Program-made: the position numbers and the translations under genes
From: Burkholderia ambifaria
GTDB taxonomy: Bacteria > Pseudomonadota > Gammaproteobacteria > Burkholderiales > Burkholderiaceae
DNA: 64,000 nt
Assembly: GCF_001443045.1 (NCBI RefSeq)
Contig: NZ_LKPJ01000035.1
Span: forward strand, 1-64,000
Direction of reading: 5' to 3'
In this document: positions 17,413 to 26,635 of the stretch, piece after piece
Layout of the letters: each line of letters begins with the position of its first letter
Position numbering within the stretch: position 1 is the first letter of the stretch
The notes under the pieces: generated by a model
What the model was told of the DNA's origin: nothing
The model's database searches: none
Seen by the model: the letters and a program-made list of their open reading frames with translations, nothing else

Positions 17413-18932
17413 CACGCGTTGCCCCCGTCCGATGCGAAGCTCTTCCACAGCCATTCAGGCAGCCACAGCACGAGCAGGCCGACCAGCACGTAGACGGAGC
17501 GGCCGCTGAACGAGAACAGCGAACCCATGTTGAGAATCACGAGGATCGCGCTGAACACGAACGGCAGCGGCGCGAAGCTGTGCGGGTGCTTCGCGCCGAA
17601 CAGGCCCGTCGACTTCCCGGCGGAACCCGTTGCGGGCGCAACCGCTGCCGCTGCAAGCGCAGGCGTGCCGAAGCGCTCGGCCAGCGCGCTGGCCGACAAC
17701 GGCCGTGCACGCGACCAGACGATTTCCGCCGCGCTGCGCTCGCGCGTGAGCTTGTCCTTCTGCCAACCGTAGTCGACGATCGACGTGCGGTCGCCGACCT
17801 GCACGCGCCAGTTGAACGCACCGACCACGTAGACAACCTCCGAGTCGTATGCCTCGCGCAGTCGATAAGTCTTGCCGCCGTCGGTCACGTCGGACTCGAC
17901 GCCGATCGTCGGCCAGTGATCGAGCACCTGCACGCGCTCCCAGCGCCCTTCGCTCTGCACGAGCCACAGGAACCCGCGCTTCGGGTTCAGCAGCAGGTAT
18001 TCGTCCCACGTCTCGTCGTCGCCCGGCACGCGGCAGCGCATCATCCCGATCACCGTGTACTTCACGCCGTCGAACGTGCCGATCGCGCCGAGCTCCAGCG
18101 CGCCCTTCACCGCATCGAGCTTGCGCTGCGCGGCGAACACGGTCTGCTGCTCGGCCGTGCATTGCACGCCCGCGTGACAAGTGCCGCACACCACGTAGTC
18201 GGCCACGTTCGGCGCATACGACAGCGACGCGCCACAGCTCGGGCACGCAAACGGCACCATCTCCGCACCGCGCTTCTCGCGCGTATCGTTCTCGGTATCG
18301 CGCAGGCCGGTGAACGCAAGCGCATCGAACTCCAGCGCTTCGCCCGTATAGACGGCCGGGCTCCCGCCGTTCGCTTCGGCGTCGGAATAGTCGTACGTCG
18401 CGAACGCGTTGCCGGTGCGCAGGTCGACGACGCGCGCCTCCCAGCCGGCATCGACGCGAAACGGCAGCTCGCCGTCGCCGCCCGTGCAGCGCGCGGTGCG
18501 CACGTCCGACACGAGATACGCGCGGCCGCCATGATCGATCCGCATGCCGGGTTCGAGCGTGCCGAACGCGGGCCAGGTGCCGCCTGACGCATCGTCGGGC
18601 TCGCGCACCGTGATCGCATACTGCCCCGACGCATCCGACAGCCAGCCGAACGTGCCGTCGTCGAACACGACATACCATTCGCTCCACGCGCCGGCGTCGT
18701 AGGTCATCTGGATGCGCCCGAGCACGGTGAACGTGCGCTTGCCGTAGCGTCCGGCCGTGCCGATCTGGATCGGCGACGCGTCGTCGAGCACCGTGGCCAG
18801 CTCGCCGATGCGTTCGACGTCGGCGCCGCGCTTGAGCAGCGTGCTGCGGCAGAACGCGCAGACGGCCATCACGGCCGCCGCCGAGCGAAACTCGACCGGC
18901 GCGCCGCACTGGGGGCACGAAGTACTGAACAT
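17412..18932 (-). CDS. DUF4178 protein with zinc ribbons and C-terminal membrane anchor
   Basis: A 506-residue protein. It opens with a CxxC...CxxC zinc ribbon ('CPQCGAPVEF', 'VCAFCRS'). Next come a first DUF4178 module (about residues 55-210), a second zinc ribbon ('CPSCGASLSY', 'VCGTCHAG') and a second DUF4178 module to about residue 410. A hydrophobic C-terminal segment pair follows ('FVFSAILVILNMGSLF', 'VYVLVGLLVLWLPEWL'). DUF4178 proteins are known from gene clusters with SPFH, DUF350 and polyamine-synthesis genes, exactly as here, but their activity is unknown. It is probably a membrane-associated adaptor. It starts 9 bp after the SPFH gene ends. Confidence 0.85.
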   Translation of the reverse strand: MFSTSCPQCGAPVEFRSAAAVMAVCAFCRSTLLKRGADVERIGELATVLDDASPIQIGTAGRYGKRTFTVLGRIQMTYDAGAWSEWYVVFDDGTFGWLSDASGQYAITVREPDDASGGTWPAFGTLEPGMRIDHGGRAYLVSDVRTARCTGGDGELPFRVDAGWEARVVDLRTGNAFATYDYSDAEANGGSPAVYTGEALEFDALAFTGLRDTENDTREKRGAEMVPFACPSCGASLSYAPNVADYVVCGTCHAGVQCTAEQQTVFAAQRKLDAVKGALELGAIGTFDGVKYTVIGMMRCRVPGDDETWDEYLLLNPKRGFLWLVQSEGRWERVQVLDHWPTIGVESDVTDGGKTYRLREAYDSEVVYVVGAFNWRVQVGDRTSIVDYGWQKDKLTRERSAAEIVWSRARPLSASALAERFGTPALAAAAVAPATGSAGKSTGLFGAKHPHSFAPLPFVFSAILVILNMGSLFSFSGRSVYVLVGLLVLWLPEWLWKSFASDGGNA

Positions 18933-18941
18933 GCGCGACGC

Positions 18942-19994
18942 TTACCGGGTGAGCTTCGCGAGGATTTCCGCCTTCGCGCGCGAATATTCGTCTTCGGTCA
19001 CGAGGCCCTTGTCGAGCAGGGCCTTCAGCTGTTCGAGGCGCTGCACGTAATCGGTCGCTTCCGCCGGTGCGGCAGGTTGCGCAGCGGCGACCGGTGCCGC
19101 GACGGGCGCCGGAGGTGCGGGCGGTGCCGGCTGCGCGGCGCCCGCGATCTGGCCGGCCATCGCCTGCCCGATCGCAGCGCCAGCCGCGAGCCCCGCGCCG
19201 ACACCCGCGATGCCGCCCGGGTTCTGCGCGGCAAGCGGGATCGCCTGAGCGGTCTGGTATTGCGTCGCGCGGGCGAGATCGCCGGCCATCCCCGCGCCGA
19301 TCCGCAGGTCGAGCGCCTTCTGCAGCTCGGCCGGCAGCGACACGCTTTCGACCGCGAACGCATCGAGCGCGAGGCCGTAGCGCGTGAACACCGGCACCAG
19401 CGCCTCGGCGACGCGTTGCGACAGCAGCGTCTGGTTCGCGGCCATGTCGACGAACGGCACGTCGGCCGAGCCGAACGTCGTGCTCATCGCGGTGACGACC
19501 AGGTTGCGCAACTGCTGTTCGAGATCGTCGACCGTGTACTGCGCACGCGTGCCGCTCACCTCGCGGTGGAACGCGGCCGCATCGACGATCCGATACGAGT
19601 AGATGCCGAACGCGCGCAGCTGCACGAAGCCGAATTCGCGATCGCGGATCGTCACCGGCTGCGCGGTGCCCCAGCGCCGGCCGAGCTGCAGCCGCGTGCT
19701 GAAGAAGTAGACGTCCGACTTGAAAGGCGATTGAAAGAACTTATCCCAGTTCTTCAGGTACGTAAGCACCGGCAGCGTGCGCGTTTCCAGCTTGTACAGC
19801 CCAGGCTGGAACACGTCGGCGACCTTGCCTTCGTTGACGAAGATCGCGACCTGCGTTTCGCGCACGGTCAGCTGGCCGCCGTACTGGATCTCCTGGTCTT
19901 CCATCGGATAGCGCCAGGCCAGCACGCCGTCGGTGTCCTCCGTCCATTGCAGGACGTCGATGAACTGCTTGCGGATAAACGAACCCAGACTCAT
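18942..19994 (-). CDS. SPFH/Band-7 domain protein with C-terminal SHOCT motif
   Basis: A 350-residue protein. The N-terminal SPFH domain ('FIDVLQWTEDTDGVLAWRYP', 'VREGQ-like' strands, 'EFGFVQLRAFGIYSYRI') spans roughly residues 10-235. An Ala/Gly- and Ala/Pro-rich low-complexity linker follows, and then a SHOCT-type helical hairpin at the end ('LKALLDKGLVTEDEYSRAKAEIL'). SPFH proteins form oligomers that organise membranes. The ATG at 19994 is chosen for the domain start and its GAGGAGAT ribosome binding site. It sits between DUF350 and DUF4178 genes in the polyamine cluster. Confidence 0.88.
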   Translation of the reverse strand: MSLGSFIRKQFIDVLQWTEDTDGVLAWRYPMEDQEIQYGGQLTVRETQVAIFVNEGKVADVFQPGLYKLETRTLPVLTYLKNWDKFFQSPFKSDVYFFSTRLQLGRRWGTAQPVTIRDREFGFVQLRAFGIYSYRIVDAAAFHREVSGTRAQYTVDDLEQQLRNLVVTAMSTTFGSADVPFVDMAANQTLLSQRVAEALVPVFTRYGLALDAFAVESVSLPAELQKALDLRIGAGMAGDLARATQYQTAQAIPLAAQNPGGIAGVGAGLAAGAAIGQAMAGQIAGAAQPAPPAPPAPVAAPVAAAQPAAPAEATDYVQRLEQLKALLDKGLVTEDEYSRAKAEILAKLTR

Positions 19995-20020
19995 GTCGAT
20001 CTCCTCGAGCGCGTGGCGCG

Positions 20021-20407
20021 TCAGGTCAGGCAGGCGGCATTGATGATGCCGACGACGAGCGACGCGGCGCCCATCAGGCCGCCCATCGCGACGTTGCGAT
20101 CCTCGATCGCATGGTTCATGCCGGGAATCAGGCGGGTCAGCACCGCATAGGTGACAAGCTGCACGGCCATCGCGCCGACGGCCCACAGCATGACTTCGCC
20201 GAGCGTCGAGTTGTGCGCGATGCTGGAGGCGAGCGTCAGGCAGAACCCGATCAGCGCGCCGCCGAACGACAGCGTCGCGGCCGCGTTGCCGTCGCGGATC
20301 AGTGCCAGTTCGTCGAACGGGGTGACCTTCAGGTACACTGCCGCGAACACGAAAAGCAGCACGAACGCCGACAGTAAATGAACCGCATAAAGATAGGCAC
20401 TATTCAT
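20021..20407 (-). CDS. DUF350 small inner-membrane protein
   Basis: A 128-residue protein with four hydrophobic helices and the DUF350 features 'TLSFGGALIGFCLTLAS' and 'AIEDRNVAMGGLMGAASLVVGIINAA'. The family includes E. coli YjfL, also linked to polyamine- and membrane-stress genes. Function is unproven. It is the first gene of the leftward arm and lies 121 bp from the divergent spermidine synthase gene. The ATG at 20407 has GGAAAAG upstream. Confidence 0.88.
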   Translation of the reverse strand: MNSAYLYAVHLLSAFVLLFVFAAVYLKVTPFDELALIRDGNAAATLSFGGALIGFCLTLASSIAHNSTLGEVMLWAVGAMAVQLVTYAVLTRLIPGMNHAIEDRNVAMGGLMGAASLVVGIINAACLT

Positions 20408-20528
20408 TCTTTTCCTCGGATTTTGTGCTCGGTTCGCCGCCCCGTCGCCGGTCGGCCCACGCAGGGCCGCCGCTCGAAAATCCGCGCCAGTATATCCACA
20501 TTGCCGAACACTGCACAACGGACGCGCC

Positions 20529-22043
20529 ATGCTGCATAAGCGCGCGCTCGTCCTGTCGATCCTCGTGCTCGCGTCGTGCGGGCTCGGCTACGAACTGATC
20601 AGCAGCGCACTGTCGAGCTACCTGCTCGGCGATTCGATCCTGCAGTTCTCGTCGGTGATCGGCTGCTACCTGTTCGCGATGGGGATCGGCTCGTGGCTCG
20701 CGAAGTTCGTCGAGGACGACGACGTGCTCGACCGCTTCGTCGACATCGAGCTGCTCGTCGGCCTGCTCGGCGGCGTGTCGGCCGCGCTGCTGTTCGCGGT
20801 GTTCGCGTGGCTCGCCGCGCCGTTCCGTGCGGCGCTCTACGCGCTCGTGCTCGCACTCGGCCTGCTGATCGGGATGGAAATCCCGCTCGTGATGCGCGCG
20901 TTCCAGCAGCGCCGCCAGGCGTTCCGCCATACCGTCAGCGAGGTGCTGACCTTCGACTATCTCGGTTCGCTCGCCGTGTCGCTGATCTTCCCGCTGGTGC
21001 TCGCGCCGCGTCTCGGCCTGCTGCGCACGAGCTTCCTGTTCGGGCTCCTGAACGCCTTCGTCGCGCTGTGGACCACGCACCTGTTCCGCGACGAGATCCG
21101 CAACGTGCGCGGCAAGCTGATGCGCGCGTCGCTCGTGATCGGGCTGCTCGTCGCCGGCTTCGCGCTGTCGGACCGCATCACGCACTGGGCCGAGCACGGC
21201 GTGTACGGCGACGAGACGATCTATTCGGAAACGACGCCATACCAGCGCATCGTGCTCACGCAGTGGCACGACGACATGCGGCTGTACCTGAACGGTAACC
21301 TGCAGTTCTCGTCGCGCGACGAGCATCGCTATCACGAGGCGCTGATCCATCCGACGATCGAGGCGCTGCCGTGGGCGAAGCGCGTGCTCGTGCTCGGCGG
21401 CGGCGACGGCCTCGCGGTGCGCGAGCTGCTCAAGCACCGCAACCTCGAACAGATCACGCTCATCGATCTCGACCCCGCGATGACGAAGCTGTTCTCGACC
21501 TCGGCACCGCTCGTGAAGCTGAACCAGGGCTCTCTGAAGGACCCGCGCGTGCACGTGATCAACGCCGACGCGGTGCGCTGGCTCGAATCGAACGCCGACG
21601 TGTACGACGCGATCGTCGTCGACTTCCCCGATCCGACCAACTTCGGGCTCGGCCGGCTGTATTCGGTGCCGGTGTTCCGGCTGCTCGCGCGCCACCTGTC
21701 GGAGAACGGCTATGCGGTGATCCAGTCGACGTCGCCGTATTTCGCGCCGCACGCGTACTGGACCATCATCGCGACGCTGCACGAAGCCGGGCTCAACACG
21801 TGGCCGTACCACTGCTACGTGCCGTCGTTCGGCGACTGGGGGTTCGTGATCGCCGGCAAGCGCCGCGACTTCACCGTGCCGACGCATTACTCGGTGCCGA
21901 CGCGCTGGCTCGACGTGCAGACGGCCGCCGAGATGTTCCACTTCCCGGCCGACATGCCGGCGCTGCCGATGTCGCCGAACGAACTCAACGACCAGCCGCT
22001 CGTGCGCCGCTTCGACGACGACTGGAAGCACGTGCTGCGCTGA
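20529..22043 (+). CDS. Membrane-anchored polyamine aminopropyltransferase (spermidine synthase-like)
   Basis: A 504-residue protein in two parts. Residues 1-215 form about seven hydrophobic helices ('SCGLGYELISSALSSYLLG', 'LLGGVSAALLFAVFAWLAAP'). The rest is a spermidine-synthase domain with 'GDETIYSETTPYQRIVLT', 'LYLNGNLQFSSRDEHRYHEAL', the SAM-binding 'VLVLGGGDGLAVRELL' and 'DFPDPTNFGLGRLYS'. The DEHRYHEAL block and the acidic substrate residues are retained, so it is probably active with decarboxylated SAM from SpeD. Anchoring in the membrane sets it apart from the soluble SpeE. Its stop overlaps the next start by one base. Confidence 0.92.
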   Translation: MLHKRALVLSILVLASCGLGYELISSALSSYLLGDSILQFSSVIGCYLFAMGIGSWLAKFVEDDDVLDRFVDIELLVGLLGGVSAALLFAVFAWLAAPFRAALYALVLALGLLIGMEIPLVMRAFQQRRQAFRHTVSEVLTFDYLGSLAVSLIFPLVLAPRLGLLRTSFLFGLLNAFVALWTTHLFRDEIRNVRGKLMRASLVIGLLVAGFALSDRITHWAEHGVYGDETIYSETTPYQRIVLTQWHDDMRLYLNGNLQFSSRDEHRYHEALIHPTIEALPWAKRVLVLGGGDGLAVRELLKHRNLEQITLIDLDPAMTKLFSTSAPLVKLNQGSLKDPRVHVINADAVRWLESNADVYDAIVVDFPDPTNFGLGRLYSVPVFRLLARHLSENGYAVIQSTSPYFAPHAYWTIIATLHEAGLNTWPYHCYVPSFGDWGFVIAGKRRDFTVPTHYSVPTRWLDVQTAAEMFHFPADMPALPMSPNELNDQPLVRRFDDDWKHVLR

Positions 22044-23662
22044 TGGATCGCCGCACGTTCCTCGTCACGTCCGCGGCCGCGTCGCTCGCCGCGTGCGGCC
22101 GCACCGGCTGGATCGAGACGACGCCGCGCGTCGGCTACCCCGGCATGCGCGAAGGCCATGCGCTGCGCGACCACGCGGCGCTGCCGCCACCGTCCGGCAC
22201 GATCGAAACCGACGTCGCGATCCTCGGCGCGGGGGCCGCCGGTCTGTCGTGCGCGTGGCAACTCGCGCGCGCGGGCCACAAGCACTTCACCGTGCTCGCG
22301 GGCCCCGAATTCGGCGGCAATGCGGCCGGCGGCCGCTTCGGCGGGCTCGGCTATCCGAAGGGCGCGCACTACCTGCCGCTGCCGTCGCTCGAATCCGCGC
22401 ACCTGCGCGACATGCTCGCCGATCTCGGCGTGATCGAGTCGGCGCCGTTCTCCGTGCAACCCGTGTACGACGAGCGCGTGCTCGTGCATGCGCCCGACGA
22501 ACGGCTGTTCATCCGCGGCGAGTGGCAGGACGGCATCGTGCCGGCGACCGGCCTCGATACCGACGCGCTCGCGCAGCAAACGCGCTTCTTCGCGTACACG
22601 GACGGTCTGCGCACCGCGCGCGGCGCGGACGGCCGCAAGGTGTTCTGCATCCCGATCGCGGAATCGTCGCGCGACCCGCACTGGCGCGCACTCGACCGGC
22701 GCTCGTTCAAGCAGTGGCTGCTCGACGAGGGTTACACCGCGACCGCGCTGCACTGGTACCTGAACTACTGCTGCCGCGACGACTACGGCGCGGGCTACGA
22801 GCATGTGTCCGCGTGGGCCGGCCTGCACTATTTCTCGTCGCGCGGCGGCCATGCGCGCAATGCGAGCGACGGCGCGGTGCTGACCTGGCCCGACGGGCTG
22901 CATGCGATGGTGACGAAGCTGAGCGATTCGATCACCGCGCGCACCGGTTCGAACGCATGGTCGCGGGATGGCTTCGCCGTTCGCGCGACCGAACGCGCGG
23001 GCGGTGTGGACGTGCTGTGCGCGCGCATCGCCAGCGACGGTACGCTGTCGACCTTCACGCTGAAGGCGCGGCGCGTCGTCAGCGCGATGCCGCTGTTCGT
23101 CGCGGCGCGCGTGTTTGCGCAGCTTTACGCGTACGGTTTCGATCCCGCGCGCGACCTGCCGCCGCGCGCACCGTGGCTCGTATCCAACTTCCTGCTCGAC
23201 GGGATGCCGGCCGAGCAAGCCGGCGTGCCGCTCGCATGGGACAACGTCGTCTATGACGGCGCGGGGCTCGGCTATGTCGTGTCGACGCACCAGCTGATCC
23301 GGATGTCGCCACCGACGCGCTCCGTGTTCTCCGCGTACCAGGCATTGAGCACACGCGCGCCGGACGACACGCGTCGCTGGCTCGCGCAGGCGAAGCCCGA
23401 TGCGCTGCGCGAGCAGGCGGCAATCGACCTGCAGGCCGTGTACGGACGCGAGCTGTGGAAGCATGCGAGCGCGCTCGAGATCACCGTGCGCGGTCATGCG
23501 ATGGCAACGCCCGACGTCGGCTTCCTGAGCCGGCCGGGGCTGCTCGCGTTGCGCGAGGCCGACGGCCCCGTCGTGTTCGCGCATGCGGACCTGTCCGGGC
23601 TGTCGCTGTTCGAGGAAGCGTCGTACTGGGGCATGCTCGCGGCGCGACGCGTGCTCGCCTGA
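22043..23662 (+). CDS. FAD-dependent oxidoreductase, Tat lipoprotein-like
   Basis: A 539-residue flavoprotein of the amine-oxidase-like type. The N-terminus MDRRTFLVTSAAASLAAC combines a twin-arginine motif (RRTFL) with a lipobox (LAAC), suggesting export as a folded flavoprotein and lipid anchoring outside the inner membrane. The Rossmann FAD motif follows ('DVAILGAGAAGLSCAWQLARAG'-type, GxGxxG), and the C-terminal FAD contact is 'VVFAHADLSGLSLFEEASYWG'. It is translationally coupled to the aminopropyltransferase gene, so a polyamine or its product is a plausible substrate (inference). Confidence 0.85.
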   Translation: MDRRTFLVTSAAASLAACGRTGWIETTPRVGYPGMREGHALRDHAALPPPSGTIETDVAILGAGAAGLSCAWQLARAGHKHFTVLAGPEFGGNAAGGRFGGLGYPKGAHYLPLPSLESAHLRDMLADLGVIESAPFSVQPVYDERVLVHAPDERLFIRGEWQDGIVPATGLDTDALAQQTRFFAYTDGLRTARGADGRKVFCIPIAESSRDPHWRALDRRSFKQWLLDEGYTATALHWYLNYCCRDDYGAGYEHVSAWAGLHYFSSRGGHARNASDGAVLTWPDGLHAMVTKLSDSITARTGSNAWSRDGFAVRATERAGGVDVLCARIASDGTLSTFTLKARRVVSAMPLFVAARVFAQLYAYGFDPARDLPPRAPWLVSNFLLDGMPAEQAGVPLAWDNVVYDGAGLGYVVSTHQLIRMSPPTRSVFSAYQALSTRAPDDTRRWLAQAKPDALREQAAIDLQAVYGRELWKHASALEITVRGHAMATPDVGFLSRPGLLALREADGPVVFAHADLSGLSLFEEASYWGMLAARRVLA

Positions 23663-23702
23663 GCGCCGGTTTGCGGCGCATGCGGCGGCGTGCATTCCGT
23701 CA

Positions 23703-23730
23703 TTGCGGCGCCGCCGGCAACCGCTATAAT
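23703..23730 (+). promoter_or_regulatory. Sigma-70-type promoter of the amidase gene
   Basis: TTGCGG (23703-23708) and a perfect TATAAT (23725-23730) are separated by 16 bases. The site is 80 bp upstream of the amidase start and just after the FAD oxidoreductase gene. Confidence 0.55.
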
Positions 23731-23810
23731 CGCGCGACATTCCGACTGCATTGAGCAGGCCGGCGGTGCCGCGCCATTCGCGGCGCCGTATGCCCTCCTC
23801 GACAACAACA

Positions 23811-24572
23811 ATGACACACCGAACCGTTCGACGCCTTCGCCCGTTCGCGCGCGCCGCCGCGCGCCTGCTCGCGTGCGCTCCGCTGCTGGGCACGCCACTG
23901 GCGCTGCATGCGGCCGATGCCGCAAGCCCCGACGCGCCGCCCGCCTCCGGCCGCTACATCGTCGTCGACACCGGCCATACGCCGGCCCATCCTGGTGCAA
24001 CCGGCGCGAGCGGCCGCGTCGAATACCGGTACAACCTCGACCTGTCCACGGCCGTCTCCGAGCGGCTCGTCGCGCATGGCGATCGCGTGCTGCGCACGGC
24101 GGCCGACGGCCGCGAAATCACGCTCGACCAGCGTTCGACGCAAGCGCCCGACGCGAACCTGTTCGTGTCGATCCATCACGATTCGATGCAGCAGCAGTTC
24201 ATCGACGCGGGCCGGCAACGCGAATTCCGCGGTTTCGCCGTGTTCGTGTCGGAGCGCAATCCGCACTACGCGGAAAGCCTGCGTTGCGCGAAGTCGATCG
24301 CCGAGCGGCTGGTCGCGGCCGGCGAACGGCCGTCGCTGTATCACGCGCAGCCGATCAAGGGCGAGAACCGCCCGCTGATCGATCCGCAGCTCGGCATCCA
24401 TCGCTTCGACGATCTCGTCGTGCTGCGCACCGCGCCGATTCCGGCCGTGCTGGTCGAGGCCGGCGTGATCGTCAATCCCGACGAGGAAAAGCGTCTCGCG
24501 CAGCGCGAGACGATCCAGCGTCTCGCTACCGCGATCGCGGGCGGGATCGATGCGTGTACGGCGGCCAGGTAA
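23811..24572 (+). CDS. Secreted N-acetylmuramoyl-L-alanine amidase (Amidase_3)
   Basis: A 253-residue cell-wall hydrolase. The ATG at 23811 gives an Arg-rich N-region, then a hydrophobic core and 'ALHAADA', a signal peptide cleaved after about residue 35. The catalytic domain has the zinc ligands of the family: His in 'VVDTGHTP' (first His), Glu in 'RVEYRYNLDL', His in 'NLFVSIHHDS', and the catalytic Glu in 'AVLVEAGVIVNPDEE'. It removes stem peptides from peptidoglycan in the periplasm. It has its own promoter with a perfect TATAAT. Confidence 0.92.
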   Translation: MTHRTVRRLRPFARAAARLLACAPLLGTPLALHAADAASPDAPPASGRYIVVDTGHTPAHPGATGASGRVEYRYNLDLSTAVSERLVAHGDRVLRTAADGREITLDQRSTQAPDANLFVSIHHDSMQQQFIDAGRQREFRGFAVFVSERNPHYAESLRCAKSIAERLVAAGERPSLYHAQPIKGENRPLIDPQLGIHRFDDLVVLRTAPIPAVLVEAGVIVNPDEEKRLAQRETIQRLATAIAGGIDACTAAR

Positions 24573-24623
24573 AGGCTGGCGCCGGTCGGTTCAAACGGTT
24601 TTCACCCAGTGAGGAGCACTACC

Positions 24624-25013
24624 ATGAAGAAGAAGAATCTGCTCGCATCCTGCGCACTGCTCGCGCTTGCCGTTCCGTTCGCCGCGCAGGCGGCCGGTTG
24701 CGGGAAGCCGCGCAGCGCGTTCGATCAGGTGTACTGCAGCAGCAACGAGTTCTCGCAGCTCGACCGCGAACTGAACGACGAGTACGGCCGCGTGCGCAAG
24801 CAACTGAGCGGCGACCAGCAGGCGAAACTGAAGACGGGCCAGCTTGCGTGGATGAAGCAGCGCGACGACCGCTGCAGCGAAACGCGCGACGACGGCTATC
24901 TCGTGAACCTCCAGTGCGCGATCGACGCGACGCAATCGCGCCTGTCGTTCCTGCGCGAACGCGAGCGCGAATGCTCGAGCACGGGGTGCGTGACGGCGAA
25001 GCTCGGCGAGTAA
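24624..25013 (+). CDS. DUF1311 / LprI-like exported protein
   Basis: A 129-residue protein with a textbook signal peptide (MKKKNLLASCALLALAVPFA, cleaved near AQA-AG). The mature part is a Cys-rich helical domain: 'CGKPRSAFDQVYCSS', 'LDRELNDEYGRVRKQL', 'QLAWMKQRDDRC', and Cys pairs near the end. This is the pattern of DUF1311/LprI proteins, some of which are lysozyme inhibitors. The GAGGAG site confirms the ATG at 24624. It follows the amidase by 51 bp in the same direction, so both envelope proteins may be co-expressed. Confidence 0.85.
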   Translation: MKKKNLLASCALLALAVPFAAQAAGCGKPRSAFDQVYCSSNEFSQLDRELNDEYGRVRKQLSGDQQAKLKTGQLAWMKQRDDRCSETRDDGYLVNLQCAIDATQSRLSFLRERERECSSTGCVTAKLGE

Positions 25014-25141
25014 GCGCTGTTCGGGTGCCGTACCGTGAGTCGCCTCGCGGCGCGGCACCTTCCGTGATGCAATACATGGGTCCGGAAAGGCACGGACGAA
25101 CCGCGCGACGCATCGCGAATAGCCCTCCCGGTGCCGCACCA

Positions 25142-26488
25142 TCACAGAAACCACCGATACTCCCGCGCGCCGATCTCGTTGCGAAAATCCAGCTCCTCCT
25201 GCCGCTTGTTCTCGCAATACACCATCACAAACTCACTGCCGAGCCCTTCACGTACCGCCGCGTGATCCTGCATCGCCGCGACGGCCGACAGCATCTCCTT
25301 CGGAAAATCGATCCCGCTGCCGCGATCGTCGTTGAGCGGCGCGATCGGCTCGATCCGCGCATCGAGCCCGTGCTCCATCCCGGTCAGGATCGCCGCGAGC
25401 ACCAGGTACGGGTTCGCGTCCGCGCTCGCGAGCCGATGCTCGATGCGCAGATTGCGCGCATCCGATTCCGGAATCCGGATGCATGCGTCGCGATCCTCGA
25501 AGCCCCAGCTTGCGCGGCTCGCCGCGTTCACCATCGATCCGTAGCGGCGAAACGCGTTGTGATTCGGCGCGAACACCGGCATGCAGTGCGGCAGCAGCGC
25601 GAGGCAGCCGGCCACCGCATGCCGCAGCGGCCGCTGCCCGTCCGCGGCGAGCAGGTTGCGGCCCGCGTCGTCGTACAGGCTCACGTGCACGTGCATCCCG
25701 CTGCCCGGCGCATGCAGGTACGGCTTGCCCATGAAGCTCGCGCGATAGCCGTGCTGCAACGCGACGCCGCGCGTGCTGCGGCAGAACAGTGCCGACCAGT
25801 CGGCCGCACGCAGCGCATCGTCGGTATGGCCGAAATTGATCTCGAACTGGCCGGGCCCGAGCTCGGCCGTGATCACCGTCGCGTCCACTCCCTGCTCGCA
25901 CGCGGCCTCGACCATCTCGTGCAGCACGTCGGAAAACCGTGACAACCGTTCGATGTGCATGTTCGGCTGATCATCGCGGTCGTCGCTCAGGCGGTCGCGC
26001 GGATACTGCGGCATCCCGTCCGCGAGCTGCGCGGCGAACAGGTAGAACTCGAGCTCGAACGCGACGACCGGCCGGATGCCGCGCACCGCGAACCGCCGCA
26101 GCACGCGCGCAAGCACCTCGCGCGGCTCGAACTCGATCGGCGCATCGGTGCCGTCGGAGCTGATCAGCATCTGCGCGAGCGGTTGCCGCTCCCAGCGCAC
26201 CGGCTTCAGCGTGCCGGGAATCAGGCGACGCGGCGCGTCGGGGTCGCCGTCGTTGAAACAGTAATCGCCGATCTTGTAGAGGCCGCCCTGCGTGCCGAGC
26301 AGCACGCAATTCTGCGGCAGCTTCAGCAGCGAGCCGGACGCGACCTTCTCGAGCGCATCGATCGGATAGCGCTTGCCGTAGAAGTGGCCCGGCAGGTCGA
26401 GACAGATCAGGTCGACATAGCGGATCTCGGGATGCGCCTGCCGGAATGCGCGGACTTCATCGACCAGCACGGGAACGACGTCAGCCAT
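25142..26488 (-). CDS. puuA: Gamma-glutamylpolyamine synthetase-like (glutamine synthetase family)
   Basis: A 448-residue protein with the glutamine synthetase fold: an N-terminal beta-grasp (about residues 15-110) and a catalytic domain with 'AFELEFYLF', 'AELGPGQFEINFGHTDDAL', 'APGSGMHVHVSLYD' and 'RIEHRLASADANPYLVLAAIL'. The divergence from housekeeping GlnA and the puuR/puuB neighbours indicate the enzyme that joins glutamate to putrescine or a similar amine, the first step of the Puu pathway. The ATG follows AAAGGGTGA. A 147-bp gap separates it from the regulator gene upstream. Confidence 0.88.
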   Translation of the reverse strand: MADVVPVLVDEVRAFRQAHPEIRYVDLICLDLPGHFYGKRYPIDALEKVASGSLLKLPQNCVLLGTQGGLYKIGDYCFNDGDPDAPRRLIPGTLKPVRWERQPLAQMLISSDGTDAPIEFEPREVLARVLRRFAVRGIRPVVAFELEFYLFAAQLADGMPQYPRDRLSDDRDDQPNMHIERLSRFSDVLHEMVEAACEQGVDATVITAELGPGQFEINFGHTDDALRAADWSALFCRSTRGVALQHGYRASFMGKPYLHAPGSGMHVHVSLYDDAGRNLLAADGQRPLRHAVAGCLALLPHCMPVFAPNHNAFRRYGSMVNAASRASWGFEDRDACIRIPESDARNLRIEHRLASADANPYLVLAAILTGMEHGLDARIEPIAPLNDDRGSGIDFPKEMLSAVAAMQDHAAVREGLGSEFVMVYCENKRQEELDFRNEIGAREYRWFL

Positions 26489-26635
26489 GTGTCACCCTTT
26501 CCATGTCTTGTATGGCGGTGCCGCGTCGCGGCGAACCGGACTCATCGGCATGCACCACGTCGCACGACCGATGTCGATCAGTACTGCAAACCAGAAGCAC
26601 GGCGCGACGGCCCGTCAGGCCGCCCCGCCGACAAC

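Noticed and set aside
20400-22031. 543-codon minus-strand frame opposite the spermidine synthase gene
   Set aside because: It is the shadow of a strongly conserved gene; no protein-like features.
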